From NCBI GenBank assembly GCA_028282295.1, contig JANQIE010000085.1, forward strand, positions 16,590 through 80,589: DNA of 64,000 nt, read 5' to 3'. Below, piece after piece: positions 39,201 to 48,374 of the stretch (position 1 is the stretch's first letter; each line of letters starts with the position of its first letter). The stretch is from Desulfobacterales bacterium (lineage in GTDB: Bacteria > Desulfobacterota > Desulfobacteria > Desulfobacterales > JANQIE01). The notes beneath the pieces were generated by a model. The model was not told the DNA's origin. It ran no database searches and saw only the letters and a program-made list of their open reading frames with translations. Both the position numbers and the translations under genes were made by a program.

Positions 39201-39615
39201 CCAAAACGATAAGCATCGGCTCTGTTTTGGCGGGAATCAGGTCGTGGGCCCATTCAGCCAAAAGGGCCTGGTTGCGTTTCAAGCCGATCCAGTTTGAAAT
39301 GCTATGCAGCCAGTTTTGGTGATCGGCCGGTATTGCAAGCGTTTTGAGCGCTTCCAGAAACACATGGCAGAGATTGGCGGTATCACCCTCGGCTGAATTC
39401 AGATTGATCCAGATGGTCCGTTTGCGGGATTTACGGACATAGTCCGCCGCCAGGGTCGATTTGCCCTGCGCGGCCTGACCGATCAGAAAGATGATTTTTT
39501 TGGACGCATTCTGTTTGAGTTTTTGGATAAGGCGCGGGCGTGCGACGATTTTGGGGCAATGTCTCGAAGTTAAGTCGGGTGGTGTAAATTTCGAACTGGG
39601 TGATAACAGGTCCAT
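36280..39615 (-). CDS. Large MalT/SARP-type ATP-binding transcriptional regulator with BTAD domain
   Basis: A 1,111-residue regulator. The N-terminal STAND-type NTPase has Walker A GQAAQGKST (46-54) and a Walker B-like LIVLDGLEKI near 152. A MalT-like winged-helix/arm region follows, then a long TPR superhelix (about 380-830). The C-terminus (about 860-1111) joins an OmpR-like winged helix (LEVRTLGGFRIIKDGRAM ... FKVTLHRLRAALE) to a bacterial transcriptional activation domain (DCDHFEELCRQAENKL). Such proteins bind an inducer with the TPR sensor and oligomerise with ATP to activate genes. No target is evident; it is monocistronic. Confidence 0.88.
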   Translation of the reverse strand: MDLLSPSSKFTPPDLTSRHCPKIVARPRLIQKLKQNASKKIIFLIGQAAQGKSTLAADYVRKSRKRTIWINLNSAEGDTANLCHVFLEALKTLAIPADHQNWLHSISNWIGLKRNQALLAEWAHDLIPAKTEPMLIVLDGLEKIPAGAPSLELLQRIVIDSPPQVQFLVLSRNHPPFNVQRLKLKRQVLIVDNTELALTLEESRTFLNQDLPNAYSPEKSAEIHTKTEGWIGGLILVTEMYNRFPTQNGEVDLHQHPDHRLPEDIFNYFSEEIFATLPKPTQSLLIRSSVFDHVDTDLVNTCLGRKDAQTIFYNLAQNNFFTQSLVNANNRIVYRFHQLFKEFLQYKCQTVLTQEDRRWLFMAAATTYERRNELENAVHFYLHAEAPKLAVKVIERVGLSLLSMGRGADLESWLQKLPVAQIEQSPWLLFMKAKTRRFADVKNRVACLHDACTLFQKQNNHTGRMLALANLIEYSFQGGYFKVPVEKLLKQAEALLARPSKEEQTNETAVLWLQVGLGHIRGTGDVRAGLRACRTAFVLGQHLRDRDIQAKALVYCVFGHTFLGEFREAADLFDRIDDLLDANDPEIKAGYLLSISSFHIYSGNFKQADAYIMELEELIEAYGYNSLQPSVFYFKNILRLSVGKLDAVKTSAEQLLDLTDSVRNHFLKGLGWGLLGKYHYFNADFDTAIHYMEKSIAFLADQKGASKHHFLRAKGVLGLLYCHCKKFQTAQKQLTEALAYFKAIESHLSLAEMHLALGLLEFARDNQPEAKSQLARGIVIFKQRAYIHNLILSPADFVGACALAAELKVKGAVQFIDSILVQNNSPAIKGELSRLESHPSRCIQKVARIIKKQITRRRLSSLEVRTLGGFRIIKDGRAMAPKSLNRRKPFRLLKVIVARGGIQIPKELIFEDLWPKSSLATAEKVFKVTLHRLRAALEKDLKHKTSASYITLKDNLISLDPHHLQVDCDHFEELCRQAENKLRQRRKREAIVYYEQARDLYEGDFLPEERYAEWVKTRREKLKQKHRQLHLALADIHLSNNAVNRAIWCYQTLMQIDPSFENSYRELIRLYLDQQRPNEALWVFRACQKALRKTISSPPDEATRALVQHLL

Positions 39616-39758
39616 GGCCAGAAATTCATTTAATCAGGACTTTTGATCAAGCGAGTGATCAATCGAGAGTTGACGGACTAAACGTTTCCGGCCGCCGATA
39701 CCCACGTCTAATAGGATTTTTGCACATTCTTGTCAAGTGTTGTCACCGCAATATCCAG

Positions 39759-39881
39759 GGTAACCGCATTTGGGAATCATCGGGTTGGTGGGCACGGCCA
39801 ATTGCCGCCGGGTAGGATTGTGGGCCATGCCCACCAGGTAGAGCTGTTTATGTTAACGAATGATATCCAAATGCGGTTACC
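39759..39881. repeat. Palindromic element, family 2, intact copy
   Basis: Outer arms GGTAACCGCATTTGG (39759-39773) and CCAAATGCGGTTACC (39867-39881) are an exact 15-bp inverted repeat. Inner arms GGTGGGCACGGCC and GTGGGCCATGCCCACC form a second nested stem. It fills the 395-bp gap upstream of the large regulator; no gene is seen in that gap. It shares the AATCATC-GGTTGGTGGGCACGGCC core with 24787-24884. Confidence 0.78.
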
Positions 39882-40010
39882 TGCCGGCCGGAGTATCCGT
39901 TAAAGGCGTGCTGCGTGATTTTGCATGTTGGCTATTGACTTTAAAAAGAATATTGTTTTATGTGCCAGTTTGGTATAGGCAATAATATTTTTTGAAAGGA
40001 GCAGATACAA

Positions 40011-40337
40011 ATGGGTGCGAAAAATAAAGCGGTCAAAGAAAAACCATTAGAAAAAATGACGGCTACCGAATTGCGGGACAAAGCCAAGGAAATCTCCGAC
40101 ATTGTCGGTGCCCACGGCATGAATAAGGCCGAACTTGTCAGTGCTATCAAAAAAGCCATGGGCATTGAAGACACGTCCAACAAAAAAAAGCAATCCTCCA
40201 TGCGCGATATCAAGAAAAAGATTAAAGAATCCAAGGAAAAACATCGACAGGCGGTTGAAGCCGAAGATGCCAAAATGGCCGGCATTTACCGCAAACGTAT
40301 TTCGCGTCTCAAGAAAAAAACACGCCGCGTCGCATAG
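40011..40337 (+). CDS. Small basic protein with Rho-N/SAP-like domain
   Basis: A 108-residue, very lysine-rich protein. The segment LEKMTATELRDKAKEISDIVGAHGMNKAELVSAIKKAMG (about 13-51) is a Rho N-terminal/SAP-like helix-extended loop-helix fold that typically binds nucleic acid. The rest is a charged coiled-coil (IKKKIKESKEKHRQAVEAED) with a basic tail (RISRLKKKTRRVA). AAAGGAG precedes the ATG. A DNA- or RNA-binding role is inferred from the domain; no partner is known. Confidence 0.75.
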   Translation: MGAKNKAVKEKPLEKMTATELRDKAKEISDIVGAHGMNKAELVSAIKKAMGIEDTSNKKKQSSMRDIKKKIKESKEKHRQAVEAEDAKMAGIYRKRISRLKKKTRRVA

Positions 40338-40358
40338 GCCGCAACCCTTTTGCAGTTA

Positions 40359-40501
40359 GTGTCCATCCGGAAATAGTAGATTCTGGTTCCCGGCAAGGCC
40401 TGAACATTTTTAGAACCGCAGGCATAGCGGGCTACTGCCGAGGATTCTAAAAATGCGAGAACGCGGCCGAGGGCCAAAAGATGCTATTTGCGGATGGACA
40501 C
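40359..40501. repeat. Nested palindromic element, family 1, copy C (inverted orientation)
   Basis: This 143-bp element has ends GTGTCCATCCGGAAATAG and CTATTTGCGGATGGACAC. The middle stem is ATTTTTAGAA paired with TTCTAAAAAT, with a central hairpin around CATAGCGGGCTACTG. The off-palindrome bases (AGTAGATT on the left, AGATGCT on the right) show that its orientation matches copy B and is the reverse of D and E. It lies between the SAP-like gene and xerC. Confidence 0.88.
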
Positions 40502-40517
40502 GAGTTAGGGGCATTGA

Positions 40518-41459
40518 TTGCGTTCAACGAGTCAGGATAGCGCTGGTGAACGGAATTTGGTGACGCTGGTCTCTGTTTTTGTTCGTTCACTCGCCACCGA
40601 GAAAGGCTATTCGGAACATACCTGCCGGGCCTATTCGGTTGATCTGGCCGAATTTGCAGGCTTTGCCGGTCGATTTCTAAAGTCATCAAAAGCGGCCCTG
40701 CGTGCCGAGCAGGTCGATAATTTGATGATCCGGGCGTATCTGGGGCGATTGTACAAAAAAAACAGTAAAGCCACGGTCGCGCGAAAACTGGCGGCTTTAA
40801 GGTCGTTTTTCAAATTTCTGGTCAAGCACGGCATGCTTGCTTCAAATCCGGCTCAAGCCGTCCGGACACCGAAACAGGAGAAAACGATTCCGGTGTTTTT
40901 GTCGGTGGACGATATGTTTCGGCTGCTCGATTCCATCAAACCCAAGTCAGTATTGGAATTGAGAAACCTGGCGATGTTCGAGACGCTCTATTCGAGCGGG
41001 TTGCGGGTGTCGGAGCTGGCCGGCATGAATACCGGGGACGTCGATGCCGCCAACCGGTTGATCCGCGTATCCGGCAAGGGCGGCAAGGAACGGATCGTTC
41101 CCATTGGTCGACGCGCATTGGCCGCAATTGAGCGATACCGCGAAGCACTGGGTAAAAAGGCCGCCGCAGCGGGTCTGCCGGAAGGTGCGCTGTTTTTAAA
41201 CTACCGCAACGGCCGGCTTGCCACGCGTTCGATTGCCAGAATATTGGTAAAAACGGTATTGGCCTGCAAGCTGGCCACCCCGATATCACCGCATGCGTTG
41301 CGCCATTCGTTTGCAACGCACTTGTTGGATGCCGGCGCCGATCTTCGCGTTGTGCAGGAATTGTTGGGGCATCAAAGCCTGTCGACCACCCAGAAATACA
41401 CCCATGTGAGTATCGATCAATTGATGCAAACCTATGATAAAGCTCATCCCCGGCGATAA
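40518..41459 (+). CDS. xerC: Tyrosine recombinase XerC
   Basis: A 313-residue recombinase that resolves chromosome dimers. It has an N-terminal SAM-like DNA-binding domain (about 15-100). The catalytic domain has RVSELAGMNTGDVD (Arg), HALRHSFATHLLDAGADLRVVQELLGH and the nucleophile Tyr in TQKYTHVS near residue 294. The neighbouring hslVU is the conserved xerC-hslV-hslU order. The start is uncertain: TTG at 40518 has AGGGG upstream, while TTG at 40557 or GTG at 40560 are alternatives. Confidence 0.93.
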   Translation: MRSTSQDSAGERNLVTLVSVFVRSLATEKGYSEHTCRAYSVDLAEFAGFAGRFLKSSKAALRAEQVDNLMIRAYLGRLYKKNSKATVARKLAALRSFFKFLVKHGMLASNPAQAVRTPKQEKTIPVFLSVDDMFRLLDSIKPKSVLELRNLAMFETLYSSGLRVSELAGMNTGDVDAANRLIRVSGKGGKERIVPIGRRALAAIERYREALGKKAAAAGLPEGALFLNYRNGRLATRSIARILVKTVLACKLATPISPHALRHSFATHLLDAGADLRVVQELLGHQSLSTTQKYTHVSIDQLMQTYDKAHPRR

Positions 41460-41543
41460 CCGCGGCCGGTGGCACATGCTATGGGCCGGTGCGAATAGTG
41501 TTTATATTGTCGCAATAAAGACCGGTTGCAAAGGACCCGAAAC

Positions 41544-42086
41544 ATGACACAGCTTACAGCTTTTCACGGTACTACCATCCTCGCGGTTCGGCGTGACGGC
41601 GCCACGGCGGTGGCGGGTGACGGTCAAGTCACCCTTGGGCAGACCGTGATTAAAAAAAGTGCCAAAAAAGTACGTAAAATATACAATGACAAAATTATTG
41701 TCGGCTTTGCCGGCGCCACGGCTGATGCCCTGACCCTGTTTGAAAAGCTGGAGGGCAAACTGGAACGCTACAATGGTAATTTGATGCGTGCGGCGGTGGA
41801 GTTGGCCAAGGAGTGGCGCACGGATAAATATCTGCGCCGGCTGGAAGCGGTCATGATCGCCGTGGATGTCGACAACACCTTTTTGATTTCGGGCACCGGC
41901 GATGTTATCGAGCCGGACGACGATTATATCAGCATCGGTTCGGGCAGTGTGGGCGCCCAGGCGGCCGCCGCGGTTTTGATGCGTCACACCAAACTGAGCG
42001 CGAGCGCCATTGCCGCGGAATCGATGCAGATCGCGGCCTCGATGTGCGTCTACACCAATGACGCCGTCACCATCGAAGAGCTTTGA
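41544..42086 (+). CDS. hslV: ATP-dependent protease proteolytic subunit HslV
   Basis: A 180-residue Ntn-hydrolase forming the dodecameric peptidase core of HslVU. The family core [23 protein letters not shown], with its catalytic threonine, lies nine residues in, after [10 protein letters not shown] short propeptide must therefore be removed, as in Thermotoga-type enzymes, or an earlier Thr used. [14 protein letters not shown] and the C-terminal [11 protein letters not shown] complete the family. The ATG at 41544 with AAAGGA upstream is chosen. Confidence 0.95.
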   Translation: MTQLTAFHGTTILAVRRDGATAVAGDGQVTLGQTVIKKSAKKVRKIYNDKIIVGFAGATADALTLFEKLEGKLERYNGNLMRAAVELAKEWRTDKYLRRLEAVMIAVDVDNTFLISGTGDVIEPDDDYISIGSGSVGAQAAAAVLMRHTKLSASAIAAESMQIAASMCVYTNDAVTIEEL

Positions 42087-42153
42087 CAGCCGATTGACGG
42101 GCATTGGATCAACAAAAGTCAAAAAAACGGTATACAAGTTGGGTCACACGCTT

Positions 42154-43521
42154 ATGGATAATTTAACCCCCGCACAGATTGTCAAACAACTCGACAAATA
42201 CATTATCGGGCAGGACCAGGCCAAACGTTCGGTCGCCATTGCCTTGCGCAACCGTTGGCGGCGGCGGCAGGTGCCGCCTGATTTGCGTGATGAAATCGCA
42301 CCGAAGAATATTATCATGATCGGTCCGACAGGTGTCGGCAAGACCGAGATCGCCCGCCGGCTTTCCCTGTTCACCGATTCCCCGTTTTACAAGGTCGAGG
42401 CGTCCAAGTTTACCGAGGTCGGCTATGTGGGCCGTGATGTGGAATCGATGGTTCGTGATTTGCTGGAACTGACCATCAACCGGCTCAAGGCAAACGAACA
42501 GGAAGCCGTCAAGGAAAAAGCGCTGCAAATCGCCGAAGAACGGATGCTCGATTTATTGCTGCCCAAGCCTAAGCCGGCCAATCCGCTGCAAGCCGGTCCC
42601 GAGCCCGGCATTGCCACCACCGAAACCGAATCGGAAAGTCAGGCCGCCACCCGTGAAAAGCTGCGGGGCATGTTGCGCAAGGGGAAATTGGACGAACGCT
42701 ATGTCGACATGGATATCGCCGAGCGCAGCACGCCGGTGGTCGAGATTTTCTCCAATGTCGGCATGGAGGAGATGGGGATCAATTTCAAGGATATGCTCGG
42801 CGGCTTGCTGCCGAAAAGCACCAAGCGGCGTAAGGTAAAAGTGCCCCAGGCCTTGGAAATCATGGCCAAGGAAGAGGCGCAGAACCTGGTCGATATGGAA
42901 GGTGTGGTCAAACGGGCGATTGAAAAGGTGGAGCAATCGGGCATCATATTTCTGGACGAAATCGACAAGATTGCCGGCAAGGAAGGCGGCCATGGCCCGG
43001 ATGTCTCCCGTGAGGGCGTGCAGCGGGATTTGCTGCCGATCGTCGAGGGCTCCTCGGTGACCACCAAGTACGGGCCGGTGAAGACCGATCACATCCTGTT
43101 TGTGGCCTCCGGTGCCTTTCACACCATCAAGCCGTCGGACCTGATTCCGGAACTGCAAGGGCGTTTTCCGATTCGGGTTGAACTCGCTTCTTTGGGGCAG
43201 GCCGAGTTCGCGCGCATTCTCACCGAGCCCGAAAATGCGCTGCTGCTCCAGTACATCGCATTGATCCGCACCGAGGGCGTGCAAGTGGCTTTTGAGCAGG
43301 AGGCGGTGGAAGAGATCGCCCGCATTGCCGAAGACGTCAACAACCTGACCGAAAATATCGGCGCGCGCCGGCTGCATACCTTGATGGAAAAACTGCTCGA
43401 GGAGATCCTGTTTGACGCGCCTGATTTAAAGGGCACGAAAATCGTCATCGACGGCAAATACGTTCTTGACCGGCTTAAGGATATCAAGGAAGACGAAGAC
43501 CTGAGCCGCTACATCCTTTAA
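42154..43521 (+). CDS. hslU: HslU ATPase subunit of HslVU protease
   Basis: A 455-residue AAA+ unfoldase. Walker A is GPTGVGKTE (about 60-68). The inserted I domain is seen at about 110-240 ([17 protein letters not shown] ... [15 protein letters not shown]), Walker B at [10 protein letters not shown] near 265, and the C-terminal sensor-2 domain ends EDLSRYIL, the docking tail that enters HslV. It is 67 bp downstream of hslV. Confidence 0.97.
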   Translation: MDNLTPAQIVKQLDKYIIGQDQAKRSVAIALRNRWRRRQVPPDLRDEIAPKNIIMIGPTGVGKTEIARRLSLFTDSPFYKVEASKFTEVGYVGRDVESMVRDLLELTINRLKANEQEAVKEKALQIAEERMLDLLLPKPKPANPLQAGPEPGIATTETESESQAATREKLRGMLRKGKLDERYVDMDIAERSTPVVEIFSNVGMEEMGINFKDMLGGLLPKSTKRRKVKVPQALEIMAKEEAQNLVDMEGVVKRAIEKVEQSGIIFLDEIDKIAGKEGGHGPDVSREGVQRDLLPIVEGSSVTTKYGPVKTDHILFVASGAFHTIKPSDLIPELQGRFPIRVELASLGQAEFARILTEPENALLLQYIALIRTEGVQVAFEQEAVEEIARIAEDVNNLTENIGARRLHTLMEKLLEEILFDAPDLKGTKIVIDGKYVLDRLKDIKEDEDLSRYIL

Positions 43522-43537
43522 CCGCTTCAAATCGCCG

Positions 43538-44449
43538 GTGGTGCTGAAAGTGGCAAAAGAAGACAAGTCCATACAAATCCCGAACGTCGCTGAAATACTG
43601 ATCGAATCCTTGCCGTACATCCGCCGGTTTTACGGCGGCACCATTGTGGTCAAGTACGGCGGGCATGCCATGGTGGATGCGCAGTTAAAGGAAGATTTTG
43701 CCCGCGACATCACCTTGTTGAAATTCATCGGCCTGAATCCGGTGGTGGTTCATGGCGGCGGGCCGCAGATCAACGTAGTGCTGGACCGCATGGGGATCAA
43801 ATCCAAGTTCGTGCGGGGGATGCGGTTGACCGACCAGCCCACCATGGATGTGGTGGAAATGGTGCTCGGCGGTAAGGTGAACAAAGCCATTGTGGCCCAG
43901 ATAAACCGTCAGGGCGGTAAAGCGGTCGGTTTGAGCGGCAAGGACGGCGCCTTGATCCTGGCGGAGAAGTTGAAGATCGTGCATCAGCCCGATGAAAATC
44001 AACCGCCTGAAATCATCGACCCCGGACTTGTCGGCTGTGTGACCCGCATCAATCCGGAGATCATTAATACATTGACGCAACAAGGGTTTGTGCCGATTAT
44101 CGCACCGGTGGGCACCGGTGAGAACGGTGAAACGTTCAACATCAACGCCGATCTGGTAGCCAGTGAAGTGGCCCGGGCCCTGAACGCCCAGCGGTTGATT
44201 CTGCTTACCGATGTTGACGGCGTTCTGGATGCCGCCGGTTCATTGGTGTCTTCCATCGAAGCGCAAACCGCGCAGCAGATGATTGCCGGCCAGCAGATCA
44301 AGGGCGGGATGATTCCCAAGGTCGAGTATGCCTTGAAGGCGGTGACCAACGGGGTTGAAAAGGCCCATATCATCAACGGTACGCGGCGCCACGCCATTTT
44401 GCTTGAACTGTTTACGGATAAGGGGATCGGGACCGAAGTAACCGCTTGA
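43538..44449 (+). CDS. argB: Acetylglutamate kinase ArgB
   Basis: A 303-residue amino-acid kinase phosphorylating N-acetylglutamate in arginine synthesis. [11 protein letters not shown] (about 29-39), [21 protein letters not shown] and [10 protein letters not shown] are present. The N-terminal helix ([23 protein letters not shown]) is of the type found in arginine-sensitive hexameric enzymes, so feedback inhibition is likely. Possible GTG starts lie at 43538, 43541 and 43550. It begins the argB-D-G-H cluster. Confidence 0.95.
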   Translation: MVLKVAKEDKSIQIPNVAEILIESLPYIRRFYGGTIVVKYGGHAMVDAQLKEDFARDITLLKFIGLNPVVVHGGGPQINVVLDRMGIKSKFVRGMRLTDQPTMDVVEMVLGGKVNKAIVAQINRQGGKAVGLSGKDGALILAEKLKIVHQPDENQPPEIIDPGLVGCVTRINPEIINTLTQQGFVPIIAPVGTGENGETFNINADLVASEVARALNAQRLILLTDVDGVLDAAGSLVSSIEAQTAQQMIAGQQIKGGMIPKVEYALKAVTNGVEKAHIINGTRRHAILLELFTDKGIGTEVTA

Positions 44450-44501
44450 AGCGATCAGGAAGGCCGAATTGATAAAAGCAAAGACGATTGAGGTAGAAAA
44501 A

Positions 44502-45680
44502 ATGAACGCACCCAACATGCAGACAGCCGATCAAGTTATCGCCAACACCTACGCCCGGTTTCCGGTCATGTTGACCAAGGGGCAAGATTGTTATGTCTGG
44601 GACGATCAAGGGCGCCGTTATACCGATTTCGTATCCGGCATCGCGGTCTGCAATCTCGGCCACGCCAATCCGCGAGTCACCGCGGCTCTTCAGAAGCAGG
44701 CCGCCACGCTGGTGCATGTTTCCAACCTTTACTACAGCCAACCTCAAATCGCATTGGCGCAAAAGCTGGTGACGCACTGCTTTGCCGACCGGGTCTTTTT
44801 TTGCAACAGCGGCGCCGAGGCCAATGAGGCCGCTATCAAGCTGGCCCGCCGCTTTTTTCAGCAGCAGGGACAAACGCAGCGGCATCGCATTGTCAGCATG
44901 GAGAAGTCTTTTCATGGCCGGACCATGGCAACGTTGTCCGCCACCGGTCAGGATAAAATCAAAAAAGGGTTTGATCCGATTCTCGACGGCTTTGATTTTG
45001 CCCCGTTTAACGACATCGAACGGCTGCAAGCCGCCATCGGGCCGCAAACCTGCGCCGTCATGTTGGAACCGGTGCAGGGTGAAGGGGGGATCAACTGCCC
45101 GGACAGCAGTTATCTGGCCCAAGTTCGGACCGTGTGCGACAATGCCGGGGTGCTGTTGATCTTCGATGAAATTCAAACCGGCCTGGGACGCACCGGCAAG
45201 CTGTTTGCTCACGAACATTTCGGTGCTGTGCCGGACATCATGACATTGGCCAAGGCGTTGGGCAACGGGCTGCCCATCGGCGCCATGCTGGCCACCGATA
45301 GGGTTGCGGCGGCGTTCAGCCCCGGCGCACATGCCTCCACCTTTGGCGGCACCCCTTTGGTGACCGCGGCCGCCTTGCAGGTGATTACCATGCTGACCGA
45401 AGAAAAGATAGTTGAACAAGGCCGCGAAACAGGCGCGTATTTCAAATCGCAATTGCTGGCGCTCAAGCAGCGGCAGGCCGCCATCGAAGATATCCGGGGC
45501 CTCGGGCTTTTGCTGGGGGCGCGTTTGAATGTACCGGCACTACCGATTGTCAACCGGTGCCTGGAACAGGGGTTTCTGGTCAATGCCGTCCAGGAAAAGA
45601 TTTTGCGGTTTGTGCCGCCGCTGACGATTAAAAAAGAACAGATCGACGAGTTGATCGCTTGTTTGGACGACGTTTTATAA
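44502..45680 (+). CDS. argD: Acetylornithine aminotransferase ArgD
   Basis: A 392-residue class III PLP aminotransferase. FFCNSGAEANEAAIKLAR (about 100-117) binds the PLP phosphate, LIFDEIQTGLGRTG holds the PLP aspartate, and TLAKALGNGLPIGAML carries the Schiff-base lysine. It converts N-acetylglutamate semialdehyde to acetylornithine and often also serves lysine synthesis as DapC. The ATG at 44502 with GAGG upstream is preferred to a TTG 11 codons earlier. It lies 52 bp after argB. Confidence 0.95.
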   Translation: MNAPNMQTADQVIANTYARFPVMLTKGQDCYVWDDQGRRYTDFVSGIAVCNLGHANPRVTAALQKQAATLVHVSNLYYSQPQIALAQKLVTHCFADRVFFCNSGAEANEAAIKLARRFFQQQGQTQRHRIVSMEKSFHGRTMATLSATGQDKIKKGFDPILDGFDFAPFNDIERLQAAIGPQTCAVMLEPVQGEGGINCPDSSYLAQVRTVCDNAGVLLIFDEIQTGLGRTGKLFAHEHFGAVPDIMTLAKALGNGLPIGAMLATDRVAAAFSPGAHASTFGGTPLVTAAALQVITMLTEEKIVEQGRETGAYFKSQLLALKQRQAAIEDIRGLGLLLGARLNVPALPIVNRCLEQGFLVNAVQEKILRFVPPLTIKKEQIDELIACLDDVL

Positions 45681-45705
45681 CTGCTGTGCCTGAAAGGAGT
45701 TGCAC

Positions 45706-46911
45706 GTGAAAGAAAAAGTAAACAAGGTCGTACTGGCGTATTCCGGTGGCTTGGATACCTCCGTGATCCTGAAATGGCTGGTCGAAACCTATGACTGCGA
45801 GGTGGTCACGTTTTCCGCCAATCTTGGTCAGGACGAGGACATGGGGCAGATTGAAACCAATGCCCGCAAGACCGGGGCTTCCAAGATTTTTATCGAAGAT
45901 CTGACCGAAGTGTTTGTCAAGGATTATGTCTTCCCGGCCTTTCGCGCCAACGCCGTTTACGAAGGGCAATATCTACTGGGCACGTCGCTGGCCCGGCCGC
46001 TGATCGCCAAGCGTCAGGTGGAGATCGCCGAGGCCGAGGGCGCCGATGCGGTCAGCCACGGCGCCACCGGCAAGGGCAACGATCAGGTGCGTTTCGAACT
46101 GGGGTATCTGGCGCACAATCCGAGCATCAAAATCATCGCGCCGTGGCGTGAATGGGACTTGGATTCCCGCACGGCCCTGATGGCATTTGCCCAAAAACAC
46201 GGCATCGAGGTGCCCACGACCCGGAGTAAACCGTACAGCACCGACTGGAACCTGTTGCACATCTCTTATGAGGGCGGCATCCTCGAAGACCCCTGGGCCG
46301 CGGCGCCGGACGATATCTATACCTTGACGACGGCCCCCCAGGCGGCCCCTGATGAAGAGGAAGTGGTCGATATCACGTTCGAACAGGGCAACCCGGTGGC
46401 GCTGAACGGAAAATCGCTGTCACCGGCCAAGATGCTGCGGGCATTGAATGAACTGGGCGGTCGCCATGGCATCGGGCGGGTGGATATTGTTGAAAACCGT
46501 TTTGTCGGCATGAAGTCGCGCGGTGTCTACGAGACCCCCGGCGGCACCATCCTGCGCAATGCCCACATGGCTATGGAGTCGATCACCATGGACCGGGAAG
46601 TCATGCACCTGCGGGACTCGCTGATTCCCAAATATGCCCAGTTGATCTACAACGGATTCTGGTTCGCGCCGGAAATGCGTTTGATGCAGCGGATGATCGA
46701 CGATACCCAGCAGGATGTAACCGGTGAGGTTCGGATGGGTCTTTTCAAGGGGGCGTGCCGGGTCATCGGCCGGCGGTCGGATTTTTCACTGTACAGCGAG
46801 GCGTTTGCAACGTTTGAAGATGATGAGGTATACAGCCAGAAGGATGCGGAAGGGTTTATCCGGTTGAACGCCCTGCGGTTGCGCATACAACAATTGATGA
46901 AAAAAGCGTAG
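45706..46911 (+). CDS. argG: Argininosuccinate synthase ArgG
   Basis: A 401-residue ATP pyrophosphatase joining citrulline and aspartate. The PP-loop [15 protein letters not shown] (about 10-24), [13 protein letters not shown] and [24 protein letters not shown] are present. The GTG at 45706 has AAAGGAG at six-base spacing; a TTG two codons earlier is less well placed. A strong terminator follows the stop, so argH may depend on read-through or its own promoter. Confidence 0.97.
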   Translation: MKEKVNKVVLAYSGGLDTSVILKWLVETYDCEVVTFSANLGQDEDMGQIETNARKTGASKIFIEDLTEVFVKDYVFPAFRANAVYEGQYLLGTSLARPLIAKRQVEIAEAEGADAVSHGATGKGNDQVRFELGYLAHNPSIKIIAPWREWDLDSRTALMAFAQKHGIEVPTTRSKPYSTDWNLLHISYEGGILEDPWAAAPDDIYTLTTAPQAAPDEEEVVDITFEQGNPVALNGKSLSPAKMLRALNELGGRHGIGRVDIVENRFVGMKSRGVYETPGGTILRNAHMAMESITMDREVMHLRDSLIPKYAQLIYNGFWFAPEMRLMQRMIDDTQQDVTGEVRMGLFKGACRVIGRRSDFSLYSEAFATFEDDEVYSQKDAEGFIRLNALRLRIQQLMKKA

Positions 46912-46913
46912 AA

Positions 46914-46957
46914 AACCTGCCGCTGCCGGTCAACGGCCGGCAGCGGCAGGTTCTTTT
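46914..46957 (+). terminator. Strong stem-loop terminator between argG and argH
   Basis: A perfect 16-bp stem (46914-46929 with 46937-46952, AACCTGCCGCTGCCGG and its complement) with a seven-base loop is followed by CTTTT. It begins two bases after the argG stop and ends 37 bp before argH. The U-run is short but the stem is very stable. Confidence 0.75.
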
Positions 46958-46993
46958 GGGCACGATTCACAAAAGCCATTCACGAGGCTAACA

Positions 46994-48373
46994 ATGACGG
47001 AAAAACCCTGGGACGGCCGGTTTGACGAAAAGACCGACCGGCGTGTCGAAGCGTTCACGGCTTCGCATCAGTTTGACCGGCGGTTATACGCCGACGATAT
47101 CGAAGGCAGCATCGCCCATTGTCGCATGCTGGCCAAGTCCGGCATTATTACCGGCGACGAAGCCGCTACCCTGGCAAAAGGACTGGGGCAGATCAAAACC
47201 GAGATCGAAAGCGGACAATTCACTTTCGAGGACCGGTTGGAAGACATCCATATGCATATTGAAGCCCGGTTGGGCGAAATTGTCGGCGATGTGGCCAAAA
47301 AGCTGCATACCGCGCGCAGCCGCAATGACCAGGTGGCCCTGGATGTCCGGCTTTTTTTGCGGCGTACCACCCAAGAGACGATCGCGCTGCTCGACACGTT
47401 ACGCGCGGTCCTGGTCGATCTGGCGGAACAGCACCAGGATGTCGTGCTGCCCGGCTATACGCATTTGCAGCGGGCTCAACCGGTTTTACTGGCCCATCAC
47501 CTGCTGGCTTACTACGAAATGCTCACCCGCGACCGGCAGCGGTTTGGCGAGGTCCGTGAGCGCATTGACGTAATGCCCCTCGGCGCGGCCGCCCTGGCCG
47601 GCACTACTTATCCCATCGATCGCCACTTTACGGCCAAACAACTCGACTTCCCACGGGTTTCCACCAACAGTATGGATACGGTGGCGGACCGGGATTTTAT
47701 ACTCGAATATCTCGCAGCGGCCAGTATTTGCATGGTCCATTTGAGCCGCCTGTCCGAGGAGTTGGTGTTGTGGGCCTCTGCTGAATTCGGTTTTGTCGAG
47801 CTGCCCGACGCGTTTGCCACCGGCAGCAGCATCATGCCTCAGAAGAAAAATCCGGATGTTCCGGAACTGGTGCGGGGCAAGACCGGGCGTGTGTTCGGTG
47901 ATTTGATGGCCATGTTGACGCTGATGAAGTCGTTGCCGCTGTCGTACAACCGCGATATGCAGGAAGACAAACCCTTGTTGTTCAGTAGTGTCGATACGTT
48001 GCACGGCTGCCTGGATATCTATGCCGAAATGCTGCCGCGTTTGAAATTCCAGCGGCACACGATGGCCAAGGCCGCCAATCAGGGGTTTCTGAATGCCACT
48101 GATCTGGCCGACTATCTGGTCACCAAGGGGATGCCGTTTCGGCAGGCGCACGGCTGCGCCGGCCAAATTGTCGGGTTTGCCCTGGCCAATCAAAAGGAAA
48201 TTCACGAATTGAGCCTCATCGAGCTGCAACAGTTCTCCGACCTGATCGAGCCGGATATTTTCGACCAATTGACCACCGAGCAGATGATTGCCCGCCGCTC
48301 CTCTTACGGCGGAACGTCCCAGGACAATGTGCGCGCAGCCATTAAGGCCGCGCGTCAAAAACCGGCGTCATGA
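46994..48373 (+). CDS. argH: Argininosuccinate lyase ArgH
   Basis: A 459-residue fumarase/aspartase superfamily enzyme releasing arginine and fumarate. It starts MTEKPWDGRFDEKTDRRVE. Conserved regions are TARSRNDQVALDVRLFLR (about 110-127), LPGYTHLQRAQPVLLAHH and the signature GSSIMPQKKNPDVPELVRGK near 277-296. It is the last gene of the arginine cluster; the next gene begins one base after its stop. Confidence 0.97.
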   Translation: MTEKPWDGRFDEKTDRRVEAFTASHQFDRRLYADDIEGSIAHCRMLAKSGIITGDEAATLAKGLGQIKTEIESGQFTFEDRLEDIHMHIEARLGEIVGDVAKKLHTARSRNDQVALDVRLFLRRTTQETIALLDTLRAVLVDLAEQHQDVVLPGYTHLQRAQPVLLAHHLLAYYEMLTRDRQRFGEVRERIDVMPLGAAALAGTTYPIDRHFTAKQLDFPRVSTNSMDTVADRDFILEYLAAASICMVHLSRLSEELVLWASAEFGFVELPDAFATGSSIMPQKKNPDVPELVRGKTGRVFGDLMAMLTLMKSLPLSYNRDMQEDKPLLFSSVDTLHGCLDIYAEMLPRLKFQRHTMAKAANQGFLNATDLADYLVTKGMPFRQAHGCAGQIVGFALANQKEIHELSLIELQQFSDLIEPDIFDQLTTEQMIARRSSYGGTSQDNVRAAIKAARQKPAS

Positions 48374-48374
48374 A

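Noticed and set aside
42553-43377. 274-codon minus-strand frame opposite hslU
   Set aside because: Antisense shadow; no ribosome-binding site and His/Leu-rich composition.
44412-45452. 346-codon minus-strand frame opposite argD
   Set aside because: Antisense shadow of a well-supported aminotransferase gene.
47486-48358. 290-codon minus-strand frame opposite argH
   Set aside because: Antisense shadow; argH is complete and canonical.
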